Assembly: GCF_900113925.1 (NCBI RefSeq)
Contig: NZ_FORD01000011.1
Span: 1 to 64,000 of the forward strand
Direction: 5' to 3'
DNA from: Nitrosomonas sp. Nm34
GTDB lineage: Bacteria > Pseudomonadota > Gammaproteobacteria > Burkholderiales > Nitrosomonadaceae
Length of the DNA stretch: 64,000 bases
In this document: positions 8,036 through 17,315 of the stretch, piece after piece
Position numbering within the stretch: position 1 is the stretch's first letter
Layout of the letters: each line of letters starts with the position of its first letter
Program-made: the position numbers and the translations under genes
Notes under the pieces: model-generated
What the model was told of the DNA's origin: nothing
Database searches by the model: none
What the model saw: the letters and a program-made list of their open reading frames with translations, nothing else

Positions 8036-8650
8036 TTAGATGTTACTCCCTTCAGCAAGTTTTAATTGTAGTTTTTTGATCATTTTCGAGCCTAGCACTT
8101 CCATTTTATCGGCAATACCCAGATCTCTGGTTTGGGTGACACGCAGTCCCGCATAACCGCATGGATTGATTGCAGAAAAAGGGGTTAAATCCATGTCTAC
8201 ATTCAATGCAATCCCATGGTAGCAACAACCATTTTTAATTTTTAATCCCAATGAGGCAATCTTGGCATTACTTACATAAACGCCTGGCGCATCTACGCGG
8301 CCCTCTGCATGCACGTGATATTCTTGTAGCAAGTCTATCACAGCCCTCTCCATCTTTCTGACTAACTCTCTTACATTCAGCTTCAAACGGCGCAGATCAA
8401 GTAATAAATAGGTGATGAGCTGTCCTGGGCCATGGAAAGTAATTTGCCCGCCGCGGTCGGTTTGGATAACCGGGATATTATTCTGATAGAGCAAATGCTC
8501 CGGTCTGCCGGCAATACCCTGGGTATAGACTGGTGAGTGCTGCAGCAGCCAGATTTCATCAGGTGTATGTTCAGTACGATGAGCGGTAAACTCCTTCATG
8601 GCTTGCCAGGTTACGAGATAATCTACCGTACCCAGTTCTCTTATTTTCAT
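8036..8650 (-). CDS. lipB: Octanoyltransferase LipB
   Basis: LipB transfers octanoyl from acyl carrier protein to lipoyl domains. Seen are [18 protein letters not shown], the catalytic lysine region NAKIASLGL and the catalytic cysteine in [10 protein letters not shown] prefer the ATG at 8650 ([11 protein letters not shown]) because family members begin with this IRxLG segment; a GTG at 8692 extends the frame by 14 residues. lipA starts about 4 bases after the lipB stop, so the two are an operon, with the DUF493 gene just upstream (stop at 8705). Confidence 0.95.
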   Translation of the reverse strand: MKIRELGTVDYLVTWQAMKEFTAHRTEHTPDEIWLLQHSPVYTQGIAGRPEHLLYQNNIPVIQTDRGGQITFHGPGQLITYLLLDLRRLKLNVRELVRKMERAVIDLLQEYHVHAEGRVDAPGVYVSNAKIASLGLKIKNGCCYHGIALNVDMDLTPFSAINPCGYAGLRVTQTRDLGIADKMEVLGSKMIKKLQLKLAEGSNI

Positions 8651-8704
8651 GGCCAACGATATCTGCTCTGGCCTAAACCGTAAATTTTCCACCTTATGGA
8701 AACT

Positions 8705-8971
8705 TCAAAATACCAGCATGATCATGGGGTGATCATGAAGCTCCTGATAGAGTGCATCGAGTTGTGCGCGTGAAACCGCCCAAATCGTACAGGTTATACA
8801 TAAATAGTTACCATTTTTGCTCGCTCTTACTTCCAGTGAAGTTTCCTTAAAATCTGGTGCATGAGTTTTGACAATATTCAGCACCGTTTCAGTAAACCCC
8901 TGCTGTGCTCGACCCATAATCTTGATGGGGAAATCGCAAGGATATTCAATAAGCGAAGGCTGTTCTGTCAT
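8705..8971 (-). CDS. DUF493 (YbeD-like) protein
   Basis: This 88-residue protein of the YbeD/DUF493 family has a ferredoxin-like fold of the ACT type: LIEYPCDFPIKIMGRAQQGF at the start, SKNGNYLCITCTIW in the middle and the C-terminal DHPMIMLVF. In many Proteobacteria this gene lies directly before lipB, as here, and it is proposed to be regulatory. It probably shares the transcript with lipB-lipA and with the transaminase gene upstream, whose stop is only about 33 bases away. Confidence 0.9.
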   Translation of the reverse strand: MTEQPSLIEYPCDFPIKIMGRAQQGFTETVLNIVKTHAPDFKETSLEVRASKNGNYLCITCTIWAVSRAQLDALYQELHDHPMIMLVF

Positions 8972-9003
8972 AGTCTGTGTAACCGTTTATATCCCAAAAC
9001 TCA

Positions 9004-9873
9004 TTATTCTGATAAAACGGCAGAATTTCCAGCACGCATCGTACTTGCCTTATATTGCTGATAAAGCTGGTTAAGTTGCTTGAACATAGCTCCTGGTTTG
9101 CCATCCCCAATGGCTTTCCCATCAAGTGATACAATTGGCATGACTTCTCTGGTGGAAGAAGTCAGCAGCACTTCATCCGCTGTACGAAGCTCCCCTTCTG
9201 CGATTTCTCTTACCTCATGGGGAATGGCGTGGGCTTGAGCTAATTCCAGCACGACATCATACGTTATCCCGGGCAACATCAAATGGCTCTTGGGGGGCGT
9301 TAACAATACATTATTTTTTACGATAAAAATATTACTGGCGGCACCTTCAGTTAAAAAGCCGTCACGCAGAAGAATGGTCTCCATAGCCCCCGCATCAATC
9401 GCCAGTTGACGCAGCAAGACATTCGGCAGCAATGCGATAGCCTTGATATCGCATCTCCCCCACCGATTGTCGGAAGCAGTAATGGCCGGCACGCCCGTCA
9501 ACAATAGCTCCTGGGGTGGAACTAACAATGGGTTGCTCATCATGAACACAGTAGGAGAAACACCCGCCGGAAATGCATGATCACGCTTGGCTACCCCGCG
9601 CGTGATATGCAGATAGAGATATTGATCGTCAGCAGCATTACTGGCAATGATCTGCTCGATAAGAGCATGCCATTCTTCATTCGTATGGGGATTGTTAAGC
9701 CGGATGCCATTCAGGCTATGTTGCAAGCGAGCCAGGTGCTCTGCGAGGCGAAATGGCTTGCGCGAGTAGACGGGGATGACTTCATAAACCCCATCACCAA
9801 AAATGAATCCTCGGTCTAGTACCGGTACATAAGCCTCTTCAATCGGCATAAACTTGCCATTGAGGTAAATCAT
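9004..9873 (-). CDS. D-amino acid / branched-chain class IV aminotransferase
   Basis: PLP-dependent fold-type IV transaminase, 289 residues from the ATG at 9873 (MIYLNGKFMP), preceded by a GGAAAA site; a longer frame to 9945 runs into the carboxypeptidase gene and is unlikely. Seen are VLDRGFIFGDGVYEVIPVY, HITRGV, the PLP lysine context CDIKAIALLPNVL, FLTEGAASNIFIV and LLTSSTREVMPI, which together match D-alanine transaminases. It probably makes D-Ala or D-Glu for peptidoglycan, which fits its place between a D-Ala-D-Ala carboxypeptidase and the lip genes. Substrate choice is inferred. Confidence 0.9.
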   Translation of the reverse strand: MIYLNGKFMPIEEAYVPVLDRGFIFGDGVYEVIPVYSRKPFRLAEHLARLQHSLNGIRLNNPHTNEEWHALIEQIIASNAADDQYLYLHITRGVAKRDHAFPAGVSPTVFMMSNPLLVPPQELLLTGVPAITASDNRWGRCDIKAIALLPNVLLRQLAIDAGAMETILLRDGFLTEGAASNIFIVKNNVLLTPPKSHLMLPGITYDVVLELAQAHAIPHEVREIAEGELRTADEVLLTSSTREVMPIVSLDGKAIGDGKPGAMFKQLNQLYQQYKASTMRAGNSAVLSE

Positions 9874-9889
9874 ATTTTTTTTCCAGGAA

Positions 9890-11029
9890 TTAATTAAAGA
9901 GCATATGGAGGCTATCCCAGGCGCGCCCAAGAATACCGGCTTCACCTATCGTTTCCAGGGAAACGAGTGGATAAGCTGCGATTTCCTGATCACCCAGGCT
10001 GAATTTAACGGTACCTACTTCTTGCCCTTGATTGATAGGGGCAATGACAGGCTGCTTGTATTCCATTTTGGCCTTTATTTTTTCAGCCTGCCCTTTGGGT
10101 AAAGTAAAATAGATATTACGGTCAAATCCCACCTTGAGCGTATTCTGTGCCCCTTTCCAGATTGGCAGAACAGTAATTTCCTGATCCTTTTTATAGGGAT
10201 GCGCCGTATCAAAGAATTGATAGCCGTAATTCAATAAACGTTGACTTTCCTTGGAACGTGCATTAGCTGATGCAGTTCCCATGACGACTGAAATCAACCT
10301 GCGCTCATCCCGTTGGGATGACGTAATCAAACAGTAACCAGCAGCCACCGTCCAGCCTGTCTTCATGCCATCTACCGTAGGATCCACCCACAGCAATCGA
10401 TTACGATTGGGTTGAGTAATGCCATTATAGGTATATTCACGCAATGAATAGAGAGGGTAATATTCCGGGAATTCACGAATAATGGCGGCCGACAAGAGTG
10501 CAAGATCGTGTGCCGTGCTGTAATGTTTGGGATGGGACAATCCAGTCGAATTGGTGAAATTCGTATTGGTCATACCCAAACGAGCCGCTTCCTCATTCAT
10601 CTTATGGGCAAACATATCTTCAGACCCTGCAATCAGTTCAGCCAGCGCAACACAGGCATCATTTCCGGATTGCACAATCATGCCACGAATCAATTCATCC
10701 ACTGTCACCGGCTTATTGGGTTGAATAAACATGCGAGAACCCACCATTTTCCAGGCTGCTTTAGAAACGGGAACCACTTGATCCAATTTGATACGGTTCT
10801 GCTTTAGCTCGGAAAAAACCACATAAGCTGTCATCAGCTTAGTGAGTGAGGCTGGCTCAAGACGCTCATGCTCATTTTGACTGATCAGTGTTTTACCGGT
10901 GTGAAAATCAACGAGTATGTAAGATTTTGCTGCGACCGACAAGGTAGGCTGCTGTGCAAAAACAGGAAGTACTGCCAAACATAGCACTAACCAAAGAATG
11001 CTCTTCATAAGAATACGGGAAAATTTCAT
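9890..11029 (-). CDS. D-alanyl-D-alanine carboxypeptidase (PBP5/6 family)
   Basis: Low-molecular-mass penicillin-binding protein trimming the terminal D-Ala of muropeptides in the periplasm. A signal peptide (ILWLVLCLAVLPVFAQQ) is followed by the three active-site motifs: SLTKL (SxxK), SGNDAC (SxN) and KTGWT (KTG). The C-terminal half is the PBP5-type beta domain, ending with a likely amphipathic anchor (AGILGRAWDSLHMLFN). Total length, 379 residues, fits DacA/DacC. Its stop is 17 bases before the transaminase start, so the two are probably cotranscribed. Confidence 0.95.
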   Translation of the reverse strand: MKFSRILMKSILWLVLCLAVLPVFAQQPTLSVAAKSYILVDFHTGKTLISQNEHERLEPASLTKLMTAYVVFSELKQNRIKLDQVVPVSKAAWKMVGSRMFIQPNKPVTVDELIRGMIVQSGNDACVALAELIAGSEDMFAHKMNEEAARLGMTNTNFTNSTGLSHPKHYSTAHDLALLSAAIIREFPEYYPLYSLREYTYNGITQPNRNRLLWVDPTVDGMKTGWTVAAGYCLITSSQRDERRLISVVMGTASANARSKESQRLLNYGYQFFDTAHPYKKDQEITVLPIWKGAQNTLKVGFDRNIYFTLPKGQAEKIKAKMEYKQPVIAPINQGQEVGTVKFSLGDQEIAAYPLVSLETIGEAGILGRAWDSLHMLFN

Positions 11030-11349
11030 TATAGCTTGCTCATCAAAATTCTTAAACTAACTACATAGAACGGATGGTTTTTAATTTAATCTGTCAGACA
11101 GGGAACAACATAATATTTCTTGATGAATACCTGGAGAGAAGAGGAAACTTGCTTGAGTAATCTAACAAATTCACGAATATCCAGCTTAAATCATGAGTAA
11201 ACGCGGATTGGATTTGATTATCCATAGCTGCAGTATTGAAGTACAAAGAGGGTATGATAACAAATAATATTGGCTGTCATTTAAATTCTCTGATGCGATG
11301 CACCTATTATAAAGAATGAAGATTAATGCTACCTGAATGGGAAAATAAA
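11030..11349. other. Intergenic region upstream of carboxypeptidase
   Basis: AT-rich, with no supported reading frame; it presumably carries the promoter for the minus-strand dac operon. Confidence 0.4.
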
Positions 11350-11520
11350 GACAGTACGGATTCTCTTGGCCCGGAGGATTTCATCGGCAAGTTTCTTGCC
11401 AAAGAACAGCACATTTTCCTTCATATCTTGGATATAAAACAATCCGGACAGTAACCGCAGCAAGGGATACATACTGCACGCATGCGGCTGCTCTCTTACC
11501 GAAAGGTGAATTGGTCAGTA
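11350..11520 (-). pseudogene. Short relic of a type I methyltransferase gene (hsdM)
   Basis: The minus strand reads LTNSPFGKRAA, then in another frame LLRLLSGLFYIQDMKENV and LFFGKKLADE. The intact hsdM 2 kb away reads LTNPPFGKKSS, LLRLPTGLFYAQGVKANV and LFFDKKPASE. The relic keeps the NPPF region and the later LFY block but has lost what lies between. It is a deleted copy of a second hsdM, diverged from the local one. Confidence 0.75.
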
Positions 11521-11569
11521 GCATGGCAAGACTATGCCCCAGCTAACTAGTTTAGCTCTTTTTTCTGTA

Positions 11570-12981
11570 CTATTTACATGGTAATAGATCGCGCCTGATT
11601 CGAGTGGCAGCCTTCTGCGCCGCTTCCATAATCGTCTCAGGATCCACGTCCACCAGCTCTCCTTTTCTTTTCAAGGATTGCCCGTCGACAAATACCCACT
11701 CAACATTCACAGGCTGGCCGTTAAAAACGATTTGATTGACCCAATCAAAGCTCGGAGCAAAGTTGACATTTCCCGGATTGATGATAATTAAGTCGGCTTT
11801 TTTACCAGGTGTCAGGGAGCCAATGCGATCAAACATATCCAACAGCTTGGCTCCATCCACCGTGGCCATACGCAGCACGTCAGCAACCCGAGGAAATATG
11901 CCAGCTTGAAGCGATATGGCGCGTTGCAACCCCAATGCAGCGCGCATATCGTTAAACATGTCACTTGTATCATTCGTTCCGCCATCAATGCCTAGACCTA
12001 CTTGAACACCAGCCTGTTTCAGCTCAGGCAAACGGATGACCCCAGAAGCTAAGCGCATATCACTAAGGGGATTATGCAAGATACGCACATCATGTTCAGC
12101 CAGGATATTAATTTCCTGATCAGTGAGATGTATCCCATGAGCCCCCAGCAGATCTGGCCCTAGTGCATTCGCCTCTTTTAGCACATGAAATGCTTTATCT
12201 TCACGTTGCGCAATATTCTCAAGCAAATGCACATGCAGCTTTACGCCCAATTCCTTGGCCAGCTTAGACATTGCAATAAGATCGGATCGAAATGCCTCCG
12301 AAGGGTGTGAAGCCACTTGAAAAGTGGCTCTGGGGTTGGGGTCAATCATTGTCTGCTTGACAAGCTTCATATCAGCTATGCTGGCAGGATCAGCGGTACC
12401 AAGATGAGCGAACACAACCGCAATCCAGAGTCACTGAGAGCGCGAATATTCCCCCGTACGAACTGGGGTGTAAAGGCATGCGACCAGTCGACAGTTGTGG
12501 TAACTCCTGTGTTAATCAGATCCAGAGTACTGAGCCGAACGCCAGCGTAAGCCTCAGTTTCAGTAAGTGTAATATCAGGATTAAACAGTGGGAACACACA
12601 AGCATCTAGCCAGCCAATGAGGTTTTTGTCAGTGCCACAGCCACGGATGAGTGATTGCCATAAGTGATTATGCACGTCCACAAAACCAGGCATAACAATT
12701 TTGCCCGTCGCATCCACAACCTGAGCACCACTCTCTTGCAAATTCTTACCTACCTGAGCGATCTTGTCTTTATCCAGCAAAATATCGGCATTCTCGATAA
12801 TCCCTAACTCACCTGTGCCTATCGTAGAATCCATGGTGAAAATAAGGGCAGCGCCACGAATCAGAGTCTTTGAAGGTGCCGCTAGTGCCAATGCACAGAA
12901 GGAACCGGCTATCACGCTCAGCATGAAGGAACCCAGAATCACAGAATACCAGCGCTTATATTTGAATATCATTTCATTCAT
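11570..12981 (-). pseudogene. Exported amidohydrolase (TrzA/deaminase type), frame-broken
   Basis: The first part (12376-12981) has a signal peptide (VILGSFMLSVIAGSFCALALA), the amidohydrolase entry VMPGFVDVHNHLWQSLIRG with the metal HxH, and LINTGVTTTVDW. The second part (11570-12415) continues in another frame with KLHVHLLE, LLGAHGIHL, LHNPLSDMRLASG, the GIDGGTNDTSDM metal aspartate and the C-terminal GSLTPGKKADLIII. The frames overlap near 12376-12415, where a single-base change would restore one protein of about 470 residues similar to chlorohydrolase/SAH-deaminase-type enzymes. A secretion signal is unusual for this group. Decay or a sequencing error are both possible. Confidence 0.8.
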
Positions 12982-13168
12982 CTCTAACCGTTGATGTGAG
13001 ATTACCTAACAATTTGAATGTATTTCTGAGCTTGTGATCCGCTTTTATCGTATACCTCCTAGTCAACCCAACTTCTGAACCTTCCCAGTACCGCTGCCTG
13101 ACAAGCCATAGCCAGATCGATGATGGGGATGGTCCCAGTAACGACACAGTAATGTAGAAGTTGCCACA

Positions 13169-14755
13169 TCATAGTCCTTCCCCTTTTGAGAAAACATCGA
13201 CATCATTGAGAATCTCACGAAACTGTTCTAGGGCTGCCTCCAGATCCTCTACAATCTCCTGTGCAATCACATCCGGCGCTGGCAGATTGTCGGAATCCGA
13301 CAAAGATTCATCCTTCAGCCAGAAAATATCCAGGCTGATCTTGTCGCGCTTGATCAGCTCCTCATAATCAAAGGCACGCCAGCGACCGTTTACTCCCTCT
13401 CCCTCCGGGTTGGGGTGAGGGGCGTTACCTCTCTCCTTCCCTTTCGCCGTCATTCCGGCCTCCGGGCCGGAATCCATTTCTGGACACCACGTGGGTGTAC
13501 GGTTAAACCTGTTCTCAGGTTTGAAGCATTTCACAAACTCATCCAGATCTGCCCGCTTCAAAGGATTCGTTTTCAGCGTGAAATGCATGTTAGTGCGCAA
13601 GTCGTAAATCCACAGTTTTTTAGTCCAAGGCGTCTCAGAAGCAGGCTTCTTGTCGAAAAATAGCACATTTGCCTTCACCCCCTGAGCATAAAACAATCCC
13701 GTCGGCAAACGCAGCAAGGTATGTACATCGCACTCATGCAGCAGTTTGCGGCGGATGGTCTCACCCGCCCCGCCTTCGAACAGCACGTTATCCGGTACCA
13801 CCACCGCAGCGCGTCCATTCTGCTTGAGCAATGTCTTCACATGCTGGACAAAGTTGAGCTGTTTGTTCGAGGTGGTCGTCCAGAAATCGCCGCGCTCGAC
13901 GATGTCGCGCTCACGGCTCGCCTTGCCCTCCTCGCCCACGATTGTGGTGCTGCTCTTCTTACCGAACGGCGGATTGGTAAGCACCAGATCAAAGCGGTCA
14001 CCAGGGTCAGCGGCGAGCGAGTCAGACACTACGATGGGTTCGAATTCCTGGCTGCCAATGCCGTGCAGCAACATGTTCATAGCGCACAGCCGCGCTGTGG
14101 CCTGCACCAGCTCCCAGCCCTTGAAGGTTTCCTCCTTGAGCTGCTTGCGCTGCTCCTTGGTCATATGCGGGTTATGCTTTACCACATAGTCGTGCGCTGC
14201 GAGCAGGAAGCCACCGGTACCGCAGGCCGGGTCGCTCACGGTCTCGCCGGGCTTCGGCGTCATGACATCAACAATGGCCTGAATCAGCGGACGCGGAGTG
14301 AAGTACTGACCGGCGCCGGACTTGGTGTCCTGAGCGTTCTTTTCCAGCAGACCCTCGTAGGCATCGCCCTTCACGTCGGCGCTCATCGACACCCAGGTTT
14401 CCTTGTCGATCAGATCCACGATCAACCGTCGCAGCTTGGCCGGGTCTTGGAATTTATTTTGTGATTTATTGAAAATTAGCCCGAGCAAGCCCTTCTCATT
14501 GCCCAGCGCCTCAAGCGTATGGCGGTAATGATCGAACAGTTCGTCACCGTCTTTTTTGATCAGACTCGGCCAACTGTAATTTTCAGGTATTGGGTTTTTC
14601 TGGTTGTATGGTGTTTTGGTGCGCTCATCAGCCATCTTGAGAAACAGTAGATAAGTCAATTGCTCGACGTAGTCGCCATACGACATGCCATCGTCGCGTA
14701 GTACGTTGCAGTAGTTCCAGAGTTTTTGGACGATTTGGGAAGTATCGCTTACCAT
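13169..14755 (-). CDS. hsdM: Type I restriction-modification methyltransferase subunit HsdM
   Basis: N6-adenine methyltransferase subunit. Present are the N-terminal helical domain (IVQKLWNYCNVLRDDGMSYG), GQYFTPRPLIQAIV, the SAM-binding SDPACGTGGFLLAAHDY, the catalytic LTNPPFGKKSS and GVKANVLFF. I start it at the ATG at 14755 (MVSDTSQIV); an ATG at 14779 would overlap the helicase gene. Near the C-terminus a Pro/Gly/Glu-rich stretch (13391-13480) is encoded by two inserted repeats in frame, so the protein carries an additional loop. It is the last gene of the R-S-helicase-M operon. The methylation machinery looks usable. Confidence 0.92.
   Translation of the reverse strand: MVSDTSQIVQKLWNYCNVLRDDGMSYGDYVEQLTYLLFLKMADERTKTPYNQKNPIPENYSWPSLIKKDGDELFDHYRHTLEALGNEKGLLGLIFNKSQNKFQDPAKLRRLIVDLIDKETWVSMSADVKGDAYEGLLEKNAQDTKSGAGQYFTPRPLIQAIVDVMTPKPGETVSDPACGTGGFLLAAHDYVVKHNPHMTKEQRKQLKEETFKGWELVQATARLCAMNMLLHGIGSQEFEPIVVSDSLAADPGDRFDLVLTNPPFGKKSSTTIVGEEGKASRERDIVERGDFWTTTSNKQLNFVQHVKTLLKQNGRAAVVVPDNVLFEGGAGETIRRKLLHECDVHTLLRLPTGLFYAQGVKANVLFFDKKPASETPWTKKLWIYDLRTNMHFTLKTNPLKRADLDEFVKCFKPENRFNRTPTWCPEMDSGPEAGMTAKGKERGNAPHPNPEGEGVNGRWRAFDYEELIKRDKISLDIFWLKDESLSDSDNLPAPDVIAQEIVEDLEAALEQFREILNDVDVFSKGEGL
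13391..13480. repeat. Two dispersed palindromic repeats inserted in frame in hsdM
   Basis: ATTCCGGCC (13452-13460) and GGCCGGAAT (13465-13473) form a 9-bp stem with a 4-base loop, the ATTCCGGC..GCCGGAAT repeat that also occurs in the hsdR gene at 18956-18975. Next to it is a CCCTCTCCCTCCGGG..GGGGTGAGGGG element, another common dispersed repeat type. Both are translated without breaking the frame. Confidence 0.7.
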
Positions 14756-14775
14756 CACATTTCTCTGCTGCAACT

Positions 14776-17301
14776 TCATAAAGAAGTGCCAAGTAGCTTT
14801 TCGATTGAGTCACAGTCTAATTGCGCCTGTCGTATTTCAGCTTTCAACTGATCACGAACTGCCCCGAAGTCCTTACCACCAAATTGCGTGCGCAGTTTGT
14901 TGAGCTCAGCTGCAACTTTTTGTCCATAGCTCAAAATATCTGCGGTTGATATGAAATTAAGCCCCTTGATGTGCGGCTTTGCTAACTCATCAATTTCATT
15001 CCATGCAGAGACTATCAGTGGCTGTACAGAGAAGTCGTTCAGCTCTGGGCGCTTGGCTTTTACCCAATCGGGATGACCTTTTGCCTGTAGCACATACTTC
15101 TTCGAAAGCTGCGTTCCTGCCTTTGCCTCGAATGTATAGCACCGATCATGAAAAACCCACACAACGTCTGGAGCACCATCGGCTGTGGAGCGAATTACCT
15201 CGGCACCTAGACACTGTCCCAGTCGCTCCAAGCCAATGTGAAATCTGGTGTAATTGTTCAGCTGCAACAAGCCCTCCGTCATCTCGTCCAACTTCTTTTT
15301 AAAAGCTGGTCCTTGCCAGCCCCAGTTTACAAGTTGGTTCCAGACGGATTCTGCTTGCACATCCAGTGCGTCATCATGGACTGGCTTTACTGCCCCCTTA
15401 CTACGCAGCCGAAGCAGTCTATCCAGAAAACCGGAATTGATCCCAATTGCCTTTGCTCTCTTCAGGCAATCGATCTCCCCCTCTGTTTCTCCTGCTGATT
15501 GTGCAGCGATAGCTGCAAGAAACAACCACCACGCTCGATAGCCTGCCAGCTCGGGCTTGTTGATATCGTCAGCTATTCGTCGTGCTACATGATACGCACC
15601 GGTGTAGTCATCACTCCACATTGCTCGAAAGTAAAGAACTTCAGCCTTGCCATTTTCTTCGTCCCCAAGCTCATCGACGGCTTGGTCTGGAATATCCAAC
15701 TCCACGATGTTTTCATTAGCATTCTTTCGATATTCTTCATCACTAAGCAAACCAACGATCATTTCCGTGAGCGCATCAGCATCCTCTCGGGCCACCTCTC
15801 CCTGTTCCATGCCCCATGTGAGCTCGCGCTGTATCTCGCCAGGGAGGGTTTTTGAGAACACTGATGGCGTAATACTGTCGACTAGTGACTGCCCTAATAA
15901 TATGATTACAGCGAAGTCGGTTGCATCACGCGTGCAACGCCCCATACCCTGAATTAACCTCGTTCGCTCACGGCGACGAAGCAATGGTCCTAGTTTCCAG
16001 TGCTCACGAAGATGACGTTCCAAAGCCCCAATAGCCCCCGGACTCTCAGCCATAACGAGTAACCGGCAGTCATCCCCAGGAAGATCAACACCATCGTAAC
16101 GACCGGCTAGACACAACACTGCGCTGTCCGATCTTGTAAATGGGTCGAGACTATTCTCAATATCCCGTGCACCTAGTTTGTCTGGTTTCGGGTTCATGCC
16201 AGCAGAAATAGAATTAAAAGTGCGGTCAGTAATTGGGAATGATGGCGCAAGGATCAGTGCACGGTGTTCACTCATTTCATTCCAAATCGAGGAAACTACT
16301 TGTGGACACTTCTCCTCTTCGAAATAAAGGCTTGGCATAAAAATATAACGTCGCCCCCATTGCGCATGTTTTACGCGAATTGTCTCAATGCCCGTAATGC
16401 CATAACCTCGGAGCAAATCGCCCTCCCCACCCAATGTTGCAGACATGTAGATGCGCTGTTTCGTTTCACTGAATGGCGCATGAGTATGTGTCGGTGGCGC
16501 AATCGGTCGTATTACTATCTCGCGCCCCGACACGAAAAATAGACATGCATTGAGATTGTTTCGGATAACAATCCACGGGAAGTGGATTCTCCGTTCTTCG
16601 GCTTCATTAAGCGCCGTGGTTACGTTAGTAACGACATCTGCACGCGTAAGAACATCTGCTAACTCAACCGTTGCGGACCCTGCTTCATCGGTAACTATAC
16701 GAAATTGTGATTCAGATAATGCAGGGCGGAGAGCCGCCAATACTTCTTGGTATATATATTGGTCGTCCTCGGCATCAATCCTCACTGTCCACATCTCGGC
16801 CACATAGTGCTCGCCGCTGTGAGCATCGTCGAATACCAAAACGTTTGAGGTCTGAACTACTGGGTTGACATTGAATAGGTTTGAAAATGTAGTTATACCA
16901 ATCGCGCGTCCCGTCGTATAGCGGCCTACTTCACCGGAGTCACGAGTCTCTTTTGTCCCTATAAGGTTTGCACAATCGATTCCAAGATTTTCTGCTTCGC
17001 GCAGTACCTGCCTCGCCAACTGATTTGTAAGTGTAAGGTAAGCAACCTTCTCACCTGTTTGACGTCTACGCCATTCTGCAATGAGGAGTCCAACAATTGT
17101 CTTTCCGGTGCCCGTCGGTAATTCGCATGCAATGTCGGTCTTATCCTGCAACTTCATATAGTCGCGTAGCGCATCAGTTTGTGGACCGCGCAGATAGCCG
17201 TGCGATTTAGCGCGATTAGGGAGTTTGGCGAACAACTCTTCGGGTGTTTCGTACGATTGCGTGGCTCTTGGTTTGCGAAACTCTGGCCTTTTCTTTTCCA
17301 T
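14776..17301 (-). CDS. Superfamily 2 helicase fused to a putative PD-(D/E)xK nuclease domain
   Basis: This 841-residue protein lies between hsdS and hsdM. Residues 61-68 are a Walker A (LPTGTGKT). A YLTLTNQLARQVL motif Ia-like segment, the Walker B variant VFDDAH, MSATLGGEG and the arginine-rich motif VI (RLIQGMGRCTRD) follow. In the last 130 residues GAPDVVWVFHDR is followed by YTFEAKAG, which fits the PD-x(n)-E-x-K signature of restriction-type nucleases (PD at about 711-712, E-x-K about 12 residues later). I do not know a named family with this exact layout. It starts 15 bases after the hsdS stop and ends just before hsdM, so it is cotranscribed. I infer an accessory restriction or anti-phage effector. 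RecB-like nuclease activity is untested. Confidence 0.7.
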   Translation of the reverse strand: MEKKRPEFRKPRATQSYETPEELFAKLPNRAKSHGYLRGPQTDALRDYMKLQDKTDIACELPTGTGKTIVGLLIAEWRRRQTGEKVAYLTLTNQLARQVLREAENLGIDCANLIGTKETRDSGEVGRYTTGRAIGITTFSNLFNVNPVVQTSNVLVFDDAHSGEHYVAEMWTVRIDAEDDQYIYQEVLAALRPALSESQFRIVTDEAGSATVELADVLTRADVVTNVTTALNEAEERRIHFPWIVIRNNLNACLFFVSGREIVIRPIAPPTHTHAPFSETKQRIYMSATLGGEGDLLRGYGITGIETIRVKHAQWGRRYIFMPSLYFEEEKCPQVVSSIWNEMSEHRALILAPSFPITDRTFNSISAGMNPKPDKLGARDIENSLDPFTRSDSAVLCLAGRYDGVDLPGDDCRLLVMAESPGAIGALERHLREHWKLGPLLRRRERTRLIQGMGRCTRDATDFAVIILLGQSLVDSITPSVFSKTLPGEIQRELTWGMEQGEVAREDADALTEMIVGLLSDEEYRKNANENIVELDIPDQAVDELGDEENGKAEVLYFRAMWSDDYTGAYHVARRIADDINKPELAGYRAWWLFLAAIAAQSAGETEGEIDCLKRAKAIGINSGFLDRLLRLRSKGAVKPVHDDALDVQAESVWNQLVNWGWQGPAFKKKLDEMTEGLLQLNNYTRFHIGLERLGQCLGAEVIRSTADGAPDVVWVFHDRCYTFEAKAGTQLSKKYVLQAKGHPDWVKAKRPELNDFSVQPLIVSAWNEIDELAKPHIKGLNFISTADILSYGQKVAAELNKLRTQFGGKDFGAVRDQLKAEIRQAQLDCDSIEKLLGTSL

Positions 17302-17315
17302 GATTCTTTCTTCCT

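Noticed and set aside
13721-14464. 247-codon open frame on the plus strand
   Set aside because: It lies exactly antisense to the conserved core of hsdM; product has no recognisable domain, and its openness follows from the GC-rich codon pattern of the real gene.
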